Shown piece by piece: positions 7,601 through 13,642 of a stretch of 13,810 nt of DNA. This stretch comes from Candidatus Sumerlaeota bacterium (GTDB lineage: Bacteria > Sumerlaeota > Sumerlaeia > JADFCT01), in the NCBI GenBank assembly GCA_026398575.1, contig JAPLSP010000561.1, positions 1 to 13,810 of the forward strand, written 5' to 3'. The number at the start of each line of letters is the position of its first letter. Position 1 is the stretch's first letter. The position numbers were made by a program, and so were the translations under genes. The notes under the pieces are model-generated. The model was not told where the DNA came from and did not search any database. It saw nothing but the letters and a program-made list of their open reading frames with translations.

Positions 7601-7753
7601 ATCGGGCCCGATCTAATCCGAAGCTATCTGCTGGGACGCGCGAGCCTCGACGCCGGACTGCTTCCACTGCTGGATGTGAATCAAGACAGTATTGTAACCG
7701 CGGCTGACTGCATCCGCTTGATTGAGCTCGGCGGACGTATTCTGGTTCCCTGA
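4667..7753 (+). CDS. Large secreted protein: DUF2271, FN3-like and anchor-D-like domains, LVIVD beta-propellers, dockerin-like EF-hand
   Basis: 1028 residues. Residues 1-32 are a signal peptide (LMLWALAFVALLLL core). Residues 33-173 are a DUF2271 domain paralogous to the preceding gene (shared TDGKTGATNANVGAYTA and VPDGIYSLKF patterns). Residues 175-277 look FN3-like (LTPGTTYYFRFAATN). Residues 280-390 resemble the choice-of-anchor-D/ASPM-type Ig domain (SFTITNTGTATLSIS, VTVRFTP). Residues about 393-978 are LVIVD-type repeats of about 43 residues (AYVADKVGGFFVVNVSNPAAP); I count 14, enough for two seven-bladed propellers. Residues 1003-1014 (DVNQDSIVTAAD) form one calcium-binding dockerin-like loop. 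A GAGG lies 11 nt before the ATG. The likely role is a surface or periplasmic binding scaffold; no catalytic motif is visible. Whether it works with the hydrogenase is unknown. Confidence 0.88.
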   Translation: MTSRSLSIRAVHLMLWALAFVALLLLRERAGADQVNVTYTTTKPSNANYGNRNVNVVWASNASGFVRTINRRAETQKDELYRWTGENPTWNTETDGKTGATNANVGAYTATWSCNNHAGATVPDGIYSLKFECAANNNPPDNYATYTVNKNGIYSLQTPVDQGGFTGVRIEYIPTTVATLANNPASAITTATARLNGRLINDGGTSATIIAYWGPTDGGATPASWANTASLGVKAVGVFNRTVTGLTPGTTYYFRFAATNGDGTAWASPSLSFQTVGVFTTPNIDLSATTLLFGLTNLGTNRTRSFTITNTGTATLSISAITFAGLDNGVFSLVTPSTTSLAIAAGANQTVTVRFTPAAPQPYNYANMFITSDSPGETLTSLTLKGSSIIPSMKQLVVAGCLGSASHAVAANATAVFAGQGAALTILPANFTAASAPLSRTRLPDVIQKIALSADGAFIAAGNSGLIPVNVTDVASPIALSAIATPDHTFDVAVSGAQLCSADGMGGLSVYDVGSAGALTYRGSYLTQGSARAVKMAGSTAYVVDETSGLLVINVSNPAAPSLTGVCRQVELGQALAVAGAYAYVADKVGGFFVVNVSNPAAPAVVGSVHLSDMGRAVAVKDGVAYVAVGSAGVQAINVSNPAAPVSLGVYNPSGFVADLDVAGGAGEVVYAADELAGVRQVDMSNPASPTDISLYAQQSALAGAAGPLGRLALANGASGLQTMNLAVAPPSALGALDLGATVRAVAVSGSLAFVAASETGLRIVDISNASAPVLRGSYATNGVVSCVAADGPLALVADETTAYGLNVGIPQSPSLLGAWQSADRPCGVAVSGVYGYVADGGGGLRIFDLSHPAPFAPIGSFQTAGPAMSVAVSKNIACVACGRNGLQIVNVSAPALPVPVATVGLPGIAVHVAMKDSLAYISDATGGLSVVDVAVPAAPVYITYTAAPRRAVAVAPNDARLFIADETGGLMWYKTLSIGPDLIRSYLLGRASLDAGLLPLLDVNQDSIVTAADCIRLIELGGRILVP

Positions 7754-7785
7754 TCGCGACAGGCGTTTCAGCAGCGGTTTAGCGA

Positions 7786-7910
7786 GCCAAAAACCTCAAG
7801 GACTATAAGGACTGCAAGGACATTGGAAAGGGCGGAATAATCATCTCCCGTGATTGCTCTCTCCCCATGCCCTTGGCGTCCTTTGACTCCTTGGGGTCTT
7901 TGGCTTTTTT
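7786..7910 (+). terminator. Imperfect 38-bp inverted repeat with T6, CAAGGAC repeat family copy 1
   Basis: The left arm 7786-7823 and right arm 7867-7904 pair at about 30 of 38 positions. The arms are built of CAAGGAC-type words. T6 (7905-7910) directly follows the right arm, and the structure lies 33 bp after the stop of the propeller gene, so it could end that transcript. The loop is 43 nt, long for a classical terminator, and itself contains AATCA/TGATT. The same architecture and part of the loop (ATTGCTCT) recur at 12571-12710, so it is also a dispersed repeat. Confidence 0.6.
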
Positions 7911-8255
7911 GAGCATCCAATTTTTCGCGATTCACATGGCGCTCAGCCCTCTGAGTCATGATTGCAGCGATGGACCTTTGTTTCGTTTCCGTTGGATTCG
8001 AGGCAATATTGGTGTTCATTAGTGTTCATTGGTGGTTTCGTGGTGTTCCCAAAATCCCTGGAGATGACACTGATGTTATCTGCGCCTGCAGAAATGCCGT
8101 GTTGGCGCAACCACGAATGAACGCTGATGAACACTAATAAGGCCCTTCCCCCAAAGGTTTTCGTTCTTGTTAGTCATTAGCGTTTATCAGCGTTCATTAG
8201 CGGTTTCTTATTGTCGGGCTTGCATCGGCGCCTGCGGTCAGAACATCATTCCATC
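7911..8255. other. Non-coding gap before the glycosyltransferase gene
   Basis: Together with the terminator-like repeat it makes a roughly 500-bp stretch without a gene (7754-8255). Small reading frames here show no family resemblance and cross the repeats. The content is the 10-bp-periodic GTTCATTAG repeat in three copies. No convincing promoter for the next gene was found. Confidence 0.6.
8011..8206. repeat. GTGTTCATTAG repeat, three copies in mixed orientation
   Basis: A unit of about 28 bp with 10-bp internal periodicity (GGTGTTCATT, AGTGTTCATT, GGTGGTTT) occurs at 8011-8038 on the plus strand. It recurs inverted at 8109-8135 and again on the plus strand at 8179-8206. Copies 1 and 2 match at about 23 of 27 positions after reverse complementing and could pair around a 70-nt loop. 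Copy 3 ends 49 bp before the glycosyltransferase ATG. Confidence 0.75.
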
Positions 8256-9008
8256 ATGGAATGGATTGAATCTTTCGGTACTCGGTTCAGCAACGTGTCC
8301 TTCGACGAGGCCGTCGAGGAAATCCTTCGCATGGCCGCCGGACAAGCGCCGCGCTTCGCCGTCACGCCCAACGTGGACCACATTGTCCGGATTCAGCGCG
8401 ATGCGGAAATGGCTTCGGTCTATCGCGCGGCGGACTTGGCGCTCTGCGACAGCGCGCCAGTATTATGGGCCATGCGATGGCTGGGCCGTCCATTGAAGGA
8501 AAGGGCGCCGGGCTCGGATTTATTTCCTGTGTTGTGCGGGCGCTGCGCCGCGCGCGGGCTGCGGCCTTTTTTGCTGGGCGCCTCGCCGGGAGTCGCCGAC
8601 GAATGCGCCCGGCGATTGACAATGCTCCATCCCAATCTGCAAATCGCCGGAACCTGCGCGCCGCCGATGGGCTTCGAGGAAAATCCGGAAGAAGAAAAAA
8701 GAATCATCGAGGCGGTCCGCTCCGCGCGTCCGGACTTGCTCTTCGTCGCCTTCGGCACGCCGCGCCAGGAAAAATTCATCCATCGCAATCTCGCCGCCAT
8801 GAACGTTTCAATGAGTATCGGAGTAGGCGCCGCATTCGATTTTTACGCCGGGGCGTCGCGCCGCGCTCCCGCGTGGATGCGCCGCTGCGGCATGGAATGG
8901 CTCTGGCGCCTCGCGCGCGAGCCGCGCCGTCTCTATCGCCGCTATCTCATTGACGACCTGAAATTCTTCGGCATCGTCTGGCGCGAACGGCTTAAAAATT
9001 TGAAATAA
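8256..9008 (+). CDS. WecG/TagA/CpsF family glycosyltransferase (GT26)
   Basis: Inverting glycosyltransferase that adds a second sugar, often N-acetylmannosamine or its uronate, to a lipid-linked precursor for teichoic acid, enterobacterial common antigen or exopolysaccharide. The protein has 250 residues from the ATG at 8256. TPNVDHIV places T37 and LCDSAPV places D65, the residues important in Thermoanaerobacter TagA. Next come FLLGASPG (106-112), FGTPRQEKF (166-174) and GVGAAFDFYAG (189-199). The Arg-rich C-terminal block (RAPAWMRRCGMEWLWRLAREP) is the part known to contact the membrane. A TTG start at 8211 would add 15 residues unlike the family. The Shine-Dalgarno is poor. No polysaccharide cluster surrounds it, so the glycan is unknown. 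Confidence 0.93.
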   Translation: MEWIESFGTRFSNVSFDEAVEEILRMAAGQAPRFAVTPNVDHIVRIQRDAEMASVYRAADLALCDSAPVLWAMRWLGRPLKERAPGSDLFPVLCGRCAARGLRPFLLGASPGVADECARRLTMLHPNLQIAGTCAPPMGFEENPEEEKRIIEAVRSARPDLLFVAFGTPRQEKFIHRNLAAMNVSMSIGVGAAFDFYAGASRRAPAWMRRCGMEWLWRLAREPRRLYRRYLIDDLKFFGIVWRERLKNLK

Positions 9009-9088
9009 AAATAGAAACCTGGTGGTCTTTCAATTTTGAAATGACGGGCCACTAGCAGCATCACAATTTTACAGTAACGGCGCCGATG

Positions 9089-9185
9089 TCATCCCGGAGG
9101 GATGATTGATAATAGCCCACCGTTTCAACGGTGGGTGGCATCACGATCATCTTTATAGTCCCGGAGGGACGGCTGATAGAGAGTC
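9089..9185. repeat. REP-like element with CCCGGAGGG hairpins
   Basis: Three hairpins lie in a row. TCATCCC-GGA-GGGATGA occupies 9089-9105. CCCACCGT-TTCA-ACGGTGGG occupies 9116-9135. GTCCC-GGA-GGGAC occupies 9158-9170. The first and third are diverged direct repeats that keep the GGA loop and show an A-T to G-C compensatory pair. Each is followed by a TGATA word. The element ends just before the radical SAM start codon at 9193. Confidence 0.75.
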
Positions 9186-9192
9186 TCCAATC

Positions 9193-10077
9193 ATGAAATT
9201 CATCGGAAATGTATTCCGTCCGCCTGCTGAATCTGACAGCCTTCTGTTGCAGTTGACCACCGGCTGCTCGCATAATCGCTGCGCGTTCTGTGCGATGTAT
9301 CGCGATAAGCGCTTCAGCGTGCGCGGCCTCGACGAGGTTTATGCAGATATTGATGAGTCGGCGCGGCGTTATCCCGAGACTCGGCGCGTTTTTATCTGTG
9401 ACGGAAATGCGTTGTCCGCCGGATATGAAAAGTTTGCCTCCGTATGCGAGCGCCTGAGCCAACGCTTCCCGGCGCTGCGGCGGATTGCGGCGTATGCCAA
9501 TGCCGGCGATATCCTGGCGCTCGCGCCGGAACAGCTGGCGCGCCTGGCGTCGCTCAAATTCACTCTGGGATACCTGGGGCTGGAAAGCGGCAGCGCGCGC
9601 GTTCTCGAACTCATCCACAAAGGCGCGACGCCCGATGAGATGCTGGGCGCCATTCAAAAAGCGCGCGAAGCGGGCATCAAACTTTCCGTGATTGCGCTGC
9701 TTGGGGTTGGGGGGAAGGCGCTTTCCGAGGAGCACGTCGCCAAAACCGCGCGCATCCTCAATGAAATGCAGCCGCGTCTGCTCTCATTTCTCACGACGAT
9801 TATTCTGCCCGGGACCGCGATGCATGCCTGGGTCCGGCAGGGCAAGTTTCAGCCCCTGACCGACCGGGATATCCTCGCCGAATTGCGCGCCATTATCGCG
9901 AACCTGAGTTTGGAAAGCTGCGTTCTGCGCGCGAATCACGCCTCGAATCTTCTGCCGCTCGAAGCCCGTCTGCCGAAAGATAAATCGGCTCTCCTCGATC
10001 TGCTCGACCGCGCTCTGCCGCGAGCCAGGGATGCCGTCGCCTGCGTCGCGAACGAAGGGGATGAAATATTCCTGTAG
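9193..10077 (+). CDS. Radical SAM protein with a C-x4-C-x2-C cluster motif (COG1032-like)
   Basis: 294 residues. Binds a [4Fe-4S] cluster and S-adenosylmethionine for radical chemistry; the substrate is not known. The cluster motif [15 protein letters not shown] (residues 23-37) has C25, C30 and C33. The four-residue first spacing differs from the classical C-x3-C-x2-C and is shared with a known subgroup whose N-terminus reads RPPSEA-SLILQVT; here it is [20 protein letters not shown] (around residue 136) and later beta-strand glycine patterns fit the TIM-barrel SAM domain. The ATG at 9193 gives the family N-terminus; the upstream extension would be translated from the REP-like repeat. The Shine-Dalgarno is weak. 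Its 3' end faces the URO-D gene with 3 bp between stops. Confidence 0.88.
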   Translation: MKFIGNVFRPPAESDSLLLQLTTGCSHNRCAFCAMYRDKRFSVRGLDEVYADIDESARRYPETRRVFICDGNALSAGYEKFASVCERLSQRFPALRRIAAYANAGDILALAPEQLARLASLKFTLGYLGLESGSARVLELIHKGATPDEMLGAIQKAREAGIKLSVIALLGVGGKALSEEHVAKTARILNEMQPRLLSFLTTIILPGTAMHAWVRQGKFQPLTDRDILAELRAIIANLSLESCVLRANHASNLLPLEARLPKDKSALLDLLDRALPRARDAVACVANEGDEIFL

Positions 10078-10080
10078 ATT

Positions 10081-11136
10081 TCAAGCGCCCGCTTTTTTGC
10101 CATTGAAGTCATGCATCGCCCGGACCATCGCACGGATGTTTTCCGCCGGCATTCCCGGACTGACGCCGCCGCCCATGGAAAGGATATGGTTGCGGCCTCC
10201 GGTTTTTTTCAATACATCCAGCGCCGCCTGATAGACTTCCTCCGCGGCGCCGCGCACGCCGATCTCCAGCGGATTGACGTTGCCCATGAGCGTCATGCGC
10301 CCTTGCAGGCGTTCGGCGGCTTCCGCGACGTCGAGGTTTTTGCCCCAGTTCAACGCGTCGAAGCCGGTGTCGGGCAATTTTTCGAGGAAGGGCGCGACGT
10401 TCGCGTCGTTGTGATAGACCTTGACCCATTCCTTCGGAAAGGCGTCGCAAATCCGCTTCAAATAGGGATGGGCGAATTCCTCGTAGTGCTCCAAACCGAG
10501 GAAGCCGACGATGTCATCCAAAACCAGAATGCCCTCGACGCTCGGGCCGATCGCCTCGGCCTGCGCCTTGAGCCAGTCAATCGTCACGCGCGTGGTCAAG
10601 TCCAACAAGCGTTTGACGCCGTCCGGGTCCTGGAAGACGTCCATCATGAGTTCGGTGATCCCGCGCATGAAGCCCGCCGTGCAAAGCGGCCCGCGCGCCG
10701 CCACGACGGGGATCGTATAGCCGGCGTCAAAGATGCGCTGCTTCATGGTCGCATAACGATGCAGCGTGAGTGGCATGAAGCCGTCGCTGCGCGGCTCGAC
10801 CGGCTTGATCTTGTCCACGTCTTCGAGGCGGAACGGCATGCGCTCGGAATCGGGCGTCCGGTCGCGCCAAAAGCGGACGCGCACGCCCAGCGTGGATGGC
10901 TCGGCGGCCATGCCGCATTCGGCCCACCATGAGGGGAAGAAAATCACCTCGGGAAACTCTTTCATGATTCGCAGATTGGCTTGGAACCAGGCTTCAGAAT
11001 CGAAATAGTAGTCCCAATGGCTGATGCCCAGGAATCCGGGAATCCACGGGCTGTCCACAATCAATGCCAGCGGTGTTTGATCCACCGTCTGGCGTTTGGC
11101 GGCGCTCTTGAACCGGCGCCATTGCTCTGGTCGCAT
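10081..11136 (-). CDS. Uroporphyrinogen decarboxylase (URO-D) family protein, non-canonical
   Basis: 351 residues of the URO-D/cobamide methyltransferase fold. C-terminal blocks include YHNDANVAPFL (241-251), LMGNVNP and SMGGGVSPGMPAENIRAM (320-337). True HemE decarboxylates uroporphyrinogen; MtaA-type relatives transfer methyl groups using Zn bound by H-x-C and a distant Cys. Here H242 is present, but the paired Cys is D244 and the distal Cys position is a Gly (324). Zn-thiolate methyl transfer therefore looks unlikely, and the substrate cannot be named. An AAGGAG lies 7 nt before the ATG at 11136. It stands alone on the minus strand, with no corrinoid protein gene beside it in this window. 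Confidence 0.88.
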   Translation of the reverse strand: MRPEQWRRFKSAAKRQTVDQTPLALIVDSPWIPGFLGISHWDYYFDSEAWFQANLRIMKEFPEVIFFPSWWAECGMAAEPSTLGVRVRFWRDRTPDSERMPFRLEDVDKIKPVEPRSDGFMPLTLHRYATMKQRIFDAGYTIPVVAARGPLCTAGFMRGITELMMDVFQDPDGVKRLLDLTTRVTIDWLKAQAEAIGPSVEGILVLDDIVGFLGLEHYEEFAHPYLKRICDAFPKEWVKVYHNDANVAPFLEKLPDTGFDALNWGKNLDVAEAAERLQGRMTLMGNVNPLEIGVRGAAEEVYQAALDVLKKTGGRNHILSMGGGVSPGMPAENIRAMVRAMHDFNGKKAGA

Positions 11137-11442
11137 TGCGTTCTCCTTATATGCAAGTCATTGTCGTGCGAAAAAACTGCCTGTCCCAAGCCGGAAGGGT
11201 CAATCGGAATTCGTGGCGCGAATCGCAAACGCAAATATCCCAAAGAAGCTGCCAACGCCCGCAGAGTACGAATGGCAGAGCAATTTTAAGTCAGAATAAT
11301 TTATGAGTCAAAATTATTCTGACACAAAAATCATTCCGACTAATTTTATGCTTGAAAGTTTTCTCAGGCTGAAACAAACTATTCCGGCAATGGCGCAGGA
11401 GCGCCGCCATTCCGGCAAAATTCGAAAGATCGGAGGCGCGTC
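11137..11442. other. Divergent intergenic region between the URO-D family gene and amrS
   Basis: 306 bp without a supportable gene. It includes the URO-D Shine-Dalgarno at its left end and that of amrS (GGAGG, about 8 nt before the ATG at 11443) at its right end. In the middle is the 13-bp inverted repeat. A TTGAAA at about 11353 could be a -35 for amrS, but no good -10 follows at 16-18 bp, so no promoter is assigned. Confidence 0.5.
11290..11339. repeat. Perfect 13-bp inverted repeat with a following degenerate third arm
   Basis: GTCAGAATAATTT (11290-11302) and AAATTATTCTGAC (11311-11323) are perfect inverse complements around an 8-nt spacer. A diverged direct copy of the right arm, AAATCATTCCGAC (11327-11339), follows at 16-bp spacing. 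There is no T-tract after the hairpin. It could be an operator for amrS or the divergent gene, or another dispersed repeat. Confidence 0.7.
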
Positions 11443-12543
11443 ATGCTGTGCTCGAAGCCAAACCAGGACGCCGTCAATCGCCTGATGGCGGAGTTGGATT
11501 CCTATTGCGTGAAGAGCAATCTCAGCAAGCCGCTTGCGGACGGCAAAGTCGAGTGCCTGGCCTGCGCGCAGAACTGCCATATTGCGCCGGGCAAGCGCGG
11601 CGTTTGCGCGATGCGCTTCAATCGCCCGGAAACCGAGGGCGGCGCGGGCGCGCTCTGGGTTCCGCATGGATACGTGGCGGGATTGGCGGTGGACCCGATC
11701 GAAAAGAAGCCGCTCTTCCACGTCTTTCCCGGGCGCAAAGCGGTTTCATTCGGAATGCTGGGCTGCAATCTGCACTGCGATTATTGCCAGAATTGGGTCA
11801 GCTCGCAGGCGTTGCGCGATCCGCAATCATCCGGCCATGCCGAGCCGATCAGCGCCGCCGAGATAGTAAAAGTCGCCATCCAACGCCGCGCTCCCGTCAT
11901 CACCTCGACCTACAACGAACCGCTCATCACCGCCGAGTGGTCGTTCGAAGTCATGACGGAGGCCCAGCGGCAGGGCGTGCGCGGCGGCTTTGTCTCCAAT
12001 GGGTATGCGAGCGCCGAGGTTCTCGAATATCTGCGCCCCGTTCTCAACATCTACAAGGTGGACCTCAAGGCGTTTCAAGACGCGAGCTACCGGCAGTTGG
12101 GCGGGCGGCTCCAACCGGTGCTCGATACGATTCAGCGCGCCCATCGGCTTGGCTATTGGGTGGAAATCGTCACGCTCGTAATCCCCGGCTTCAACGACTC
12201 GGACGGCGAACTGCGCGACATGGCCCAGTTCATCCGCTCGGTTTCGCCGGACATCCCCTGGCACGTCACCGCGTTTCATCCCGACTATAAAGAAGCAACC
12301 GGCGCCCATCCAACGTCGCCCGCCGACATCGAGCGCGCGGCCTGGGCCGGCGCGGACGCGGGGCTGAACTTCGTCTATGCGGGCAATCTGCGCGGCGGAT
12401 TGGGGGAACTGGAAAACACGGGCTGCCCCTCCTGCCGCGCGACGCTGATCCGCCGGCGGGGCTATACCATTACGGAAATGCGTATTGGTGCGGATGGCAA
12501 GTGCCCCGACTGTCACGAGCTCATACCGGGGATTTGGGGATAG
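11443..12543 (+). CDS. amrS: AmmeMemoRadiSam system radical SAM enzyme (AmrS, PflA-related)
   Basis: 366 residues. AmrS is a glycyl-radical-activase-like radical SAM protein usually encoded with MEMO (AmrB) and AMMECR1 (AmrA); its reaction is not established. It has an N-terminal Cys-rich block with C38, C41, C45 and C55 (CLACAQNCHIAPGKRGVC). The SAM cluster C108-x3-C112-x2-C115 lies in LGCNLHCDYCQNW. ITSTYNEPLI and the NIYKVDLKAF and VIPGFNDS blocks are typical of the family. A C-terminal zinc-ribbon-like pair is C328-x2-C331 and C354-x2-C357. GGAGG precedes the ATG at the right distance. Neither AmrA nor AmrB is in the window; the gene stands alone between repeats. Confidence 0.94.
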   Translation: MLCSKPNQDAVNRLMAELDSYCVKSNLSKPLADGKVECLACAQNCHIAPGKRGVCAMRFNRPETEGGAGALWVPHGYVAGLAVDPIEKKPLFHVFPGRKAVSFGMLGCNLHCDYCQNWVSSQALRDPQSSGHAEPISAAEIVKVAIQRRAPVITSTYNEPLITAEWSFEVMTEAQRQGVRGGFVSNGYASAEVLEYLRPVLNIYKVDLKAFQDASYRQLGGRLQPVLDTIQRAHRLGYWVEIVTLVIPGFNDSDGELRDMAQFIRSVSPDIPWHVTAFHPDYKEATGAHPTSPADIERAAWAGADAGLNFVYAGNLRGGLGELENTGCPSCRATLIRRRGYTITEMRIGADGKCPDCHELIPGIWG

Positions 12544-12720
12544 GGATTTTTTTAGATTTGCAGCTGTGCGCAAAGGACACCAAGGACGGCAAGGACAGCA
12601 AAAATCTTAAGGATCCCAAGTATCCTCAGATAGCGGACAGATCAAAGGGGTCTTCTCTTTATTGCTCTGTCCATCATCTTTGATGTCCTTGATGTCCTTG
12701 GTGTCCTTTGGCGGCGTTCT
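12544..12720. repeat. Nested inverted repeat, CAAGGAC family copy 2, in a convergent gap
   Basis: The left arm 12571-12602 and right arm 12679-12710 are inverse complements at 29 of 32 positions and are made of 9-bp CAAGGACNN units. Inside is a perfect GGACAGA/TCTGTCC stem, an AGGAT/ATCCT hairpin, and the ATTGCTCT word shared with copy 1 at 7786-7910. It fills the 177-bp gap between the convergent amrS and esterase genes and could act as a bidirectional terminator, though no T-run follows either arm. Confidence 0.8.
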
Positions 12721-13632
12721 TCATTTCTGTGCGGCTTTTGGATGCGTAGAAAAGAAATCCCACAAGGCTTGACTCGCCGACAGCCCATTCCGCTCACCGG
12801 GCCATTCGTGTCCGCATTTTTCGACAATCACCAACTCGACTTCGGTTCCGGCCTTGCCTCCCGTATAGAGCGTGCGGCTCACGCCATGCGCGGTGTCAGT
12901 CGTTACCTTGGCGGGCGTGGAACAGGCATTGCTCTTGACGAAGGTCTGGATGCAATCGGGAACCGATTTGAAAAGGTTCTTGGGCGTCTGCCTTCCTTGG
13001 AACACCACTGCCTTATCTTGTTTGCCGGCGATATGGATCAGAGACACAGGCGCGAGCGGAGCGGGAATCTCCGTAGTGACTGGTTTGCCGTCGAGCGACT
13101 TGATCCCCAAAGAGCCGTTGACGATCCCTACGGCGGCAATGCGGTCGGACAGCTCCACCGCAAGCCGATAGCTCATGTATGCGCCTGCCGAAAAGCCACA
13201 GACATAGACGCGATCGGGATCGGCGCGTTTCGTCTTGCAGAGCGTATCAATGAGCGCGCGTGTGAAGGCGACGTCGTCCACGTCGTCCGCAGTGACGCCC
13301 TGCCCGCCGGGCGCGACGCCGAATAGCGCGTTCCACGTCCCCGGCTCGACGACGCCATCCGGATAGGCGGCGATGAAGTTCTTCTTGTCCGCCAGCGCGC
13401 TGAAGCCCGTCGTTCCCGCCATACCCTTGCCGCTTCCGCGCGAACCGTGAAAAGCGATCACCAGTGGCAGCGAACGAACGCCGTCGTACGCCGGCGGGAG
13501 ATGAAGCAGGCACGTGCGTTTTTGGCCTGCGACTTCCATGGTGATTTGCTGATCGCCGGCGGGAGCTGCGGAACCAGCTTGCGCTAAGGCTAACAGGGTA
13601 ATGAAATGTGCGAACAAAACAGGGCGGACCAT
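12721..13632 (-). CDS. Secreted alpha/beta-hydrolase esterase (LpqC/PHB depolymerase or feruloyl esterase family)
   Basis: 303 residues with a signal peptide (residues 1-23). The alpha/beta-hydrolase shows the oxyanion block LVIAFHGSRGSG (57-68) and AAYPDG (88-93). The nucleophile elbow GFSAG places S148. D206 in HIAGKQDKAV and H275 in CGHEWPG complete the triad. This matches the LpqC/CE1-type family, which cleaves acyl esters such as ferulate or acetate on plant polysaccharides, or polyhydroxyalkanoates. The exact substrate cannot be read from sequence. It starts 10 bp after the ABC permease stop, so the two are likely co-transcribed. That favours a role in releasing sugars from esterified polysaccharide for uptake. 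Confidence 0.92.
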   Translation of the reverse strand: MVRPVLFAHFITLLALAQAGSAAPAGDQQITMEVAGQKRTCLLHLPPAYDGVRSLPLVIAFHGSRGSGKGMAGTTGFSALADKKNFIAAYPDGVVEPGTWNALFGVAPGGQGVTADDVDDVAFTRALIDTLCKTKRADPDRVYVCGFSAGAYMSYRLAVELSDRIAAVGIVNGSLGIKSLDGKPVTTEIPAPLAPVSLIHIAGKQDKAVVFQGRQTPKNLFKSVPDCIQTFVKSNACSTPAKVTTDTAHGVSRTLYTGGKAGTEVELVIVEKCGHEWPGERNGLSASQALWDFFSTHPKAAQK

Positions 13633-13642
13633 TTTTAATGCC

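Noticed and set aside
8011..8206. Possible CRISPR array
   Set aside because: Repeats are in mixed orientation, internally periodic at 10 bp, with unequal spacers and only three copies; no cas genes.
9163..9167. GGAGG as Shine-Dalgarno of the radical SAM gene
   Set aside because: It lies about 25 nt from the ATG at 9193 and is inside a repeat hairpin. The in-frame upstream extension lacks family similarity.
10111..10932. 273-codon plus-strand open frame opposite the URO-D gene
   Set aside because: Composition is typical of an antisense shadow, and it starts inside the convergent gene. The minus strand encodes a recognisable family protein with a good Shine-Dalgarno.
11096..11299. Small 67-residue plus-strand open frame in the URO-D/amrS gap
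   Set aside because: It begins inside the URO-D gene on the opposite strand, has no Shine-Dalgarno, and ends in the inverted repeat; composition is not protein-like.
11827..12573. 248-codon minus-strand open frame opposite amrS
   Set aside because: No domain pattern; the plus strand carries all AmrS cysteine motifs.
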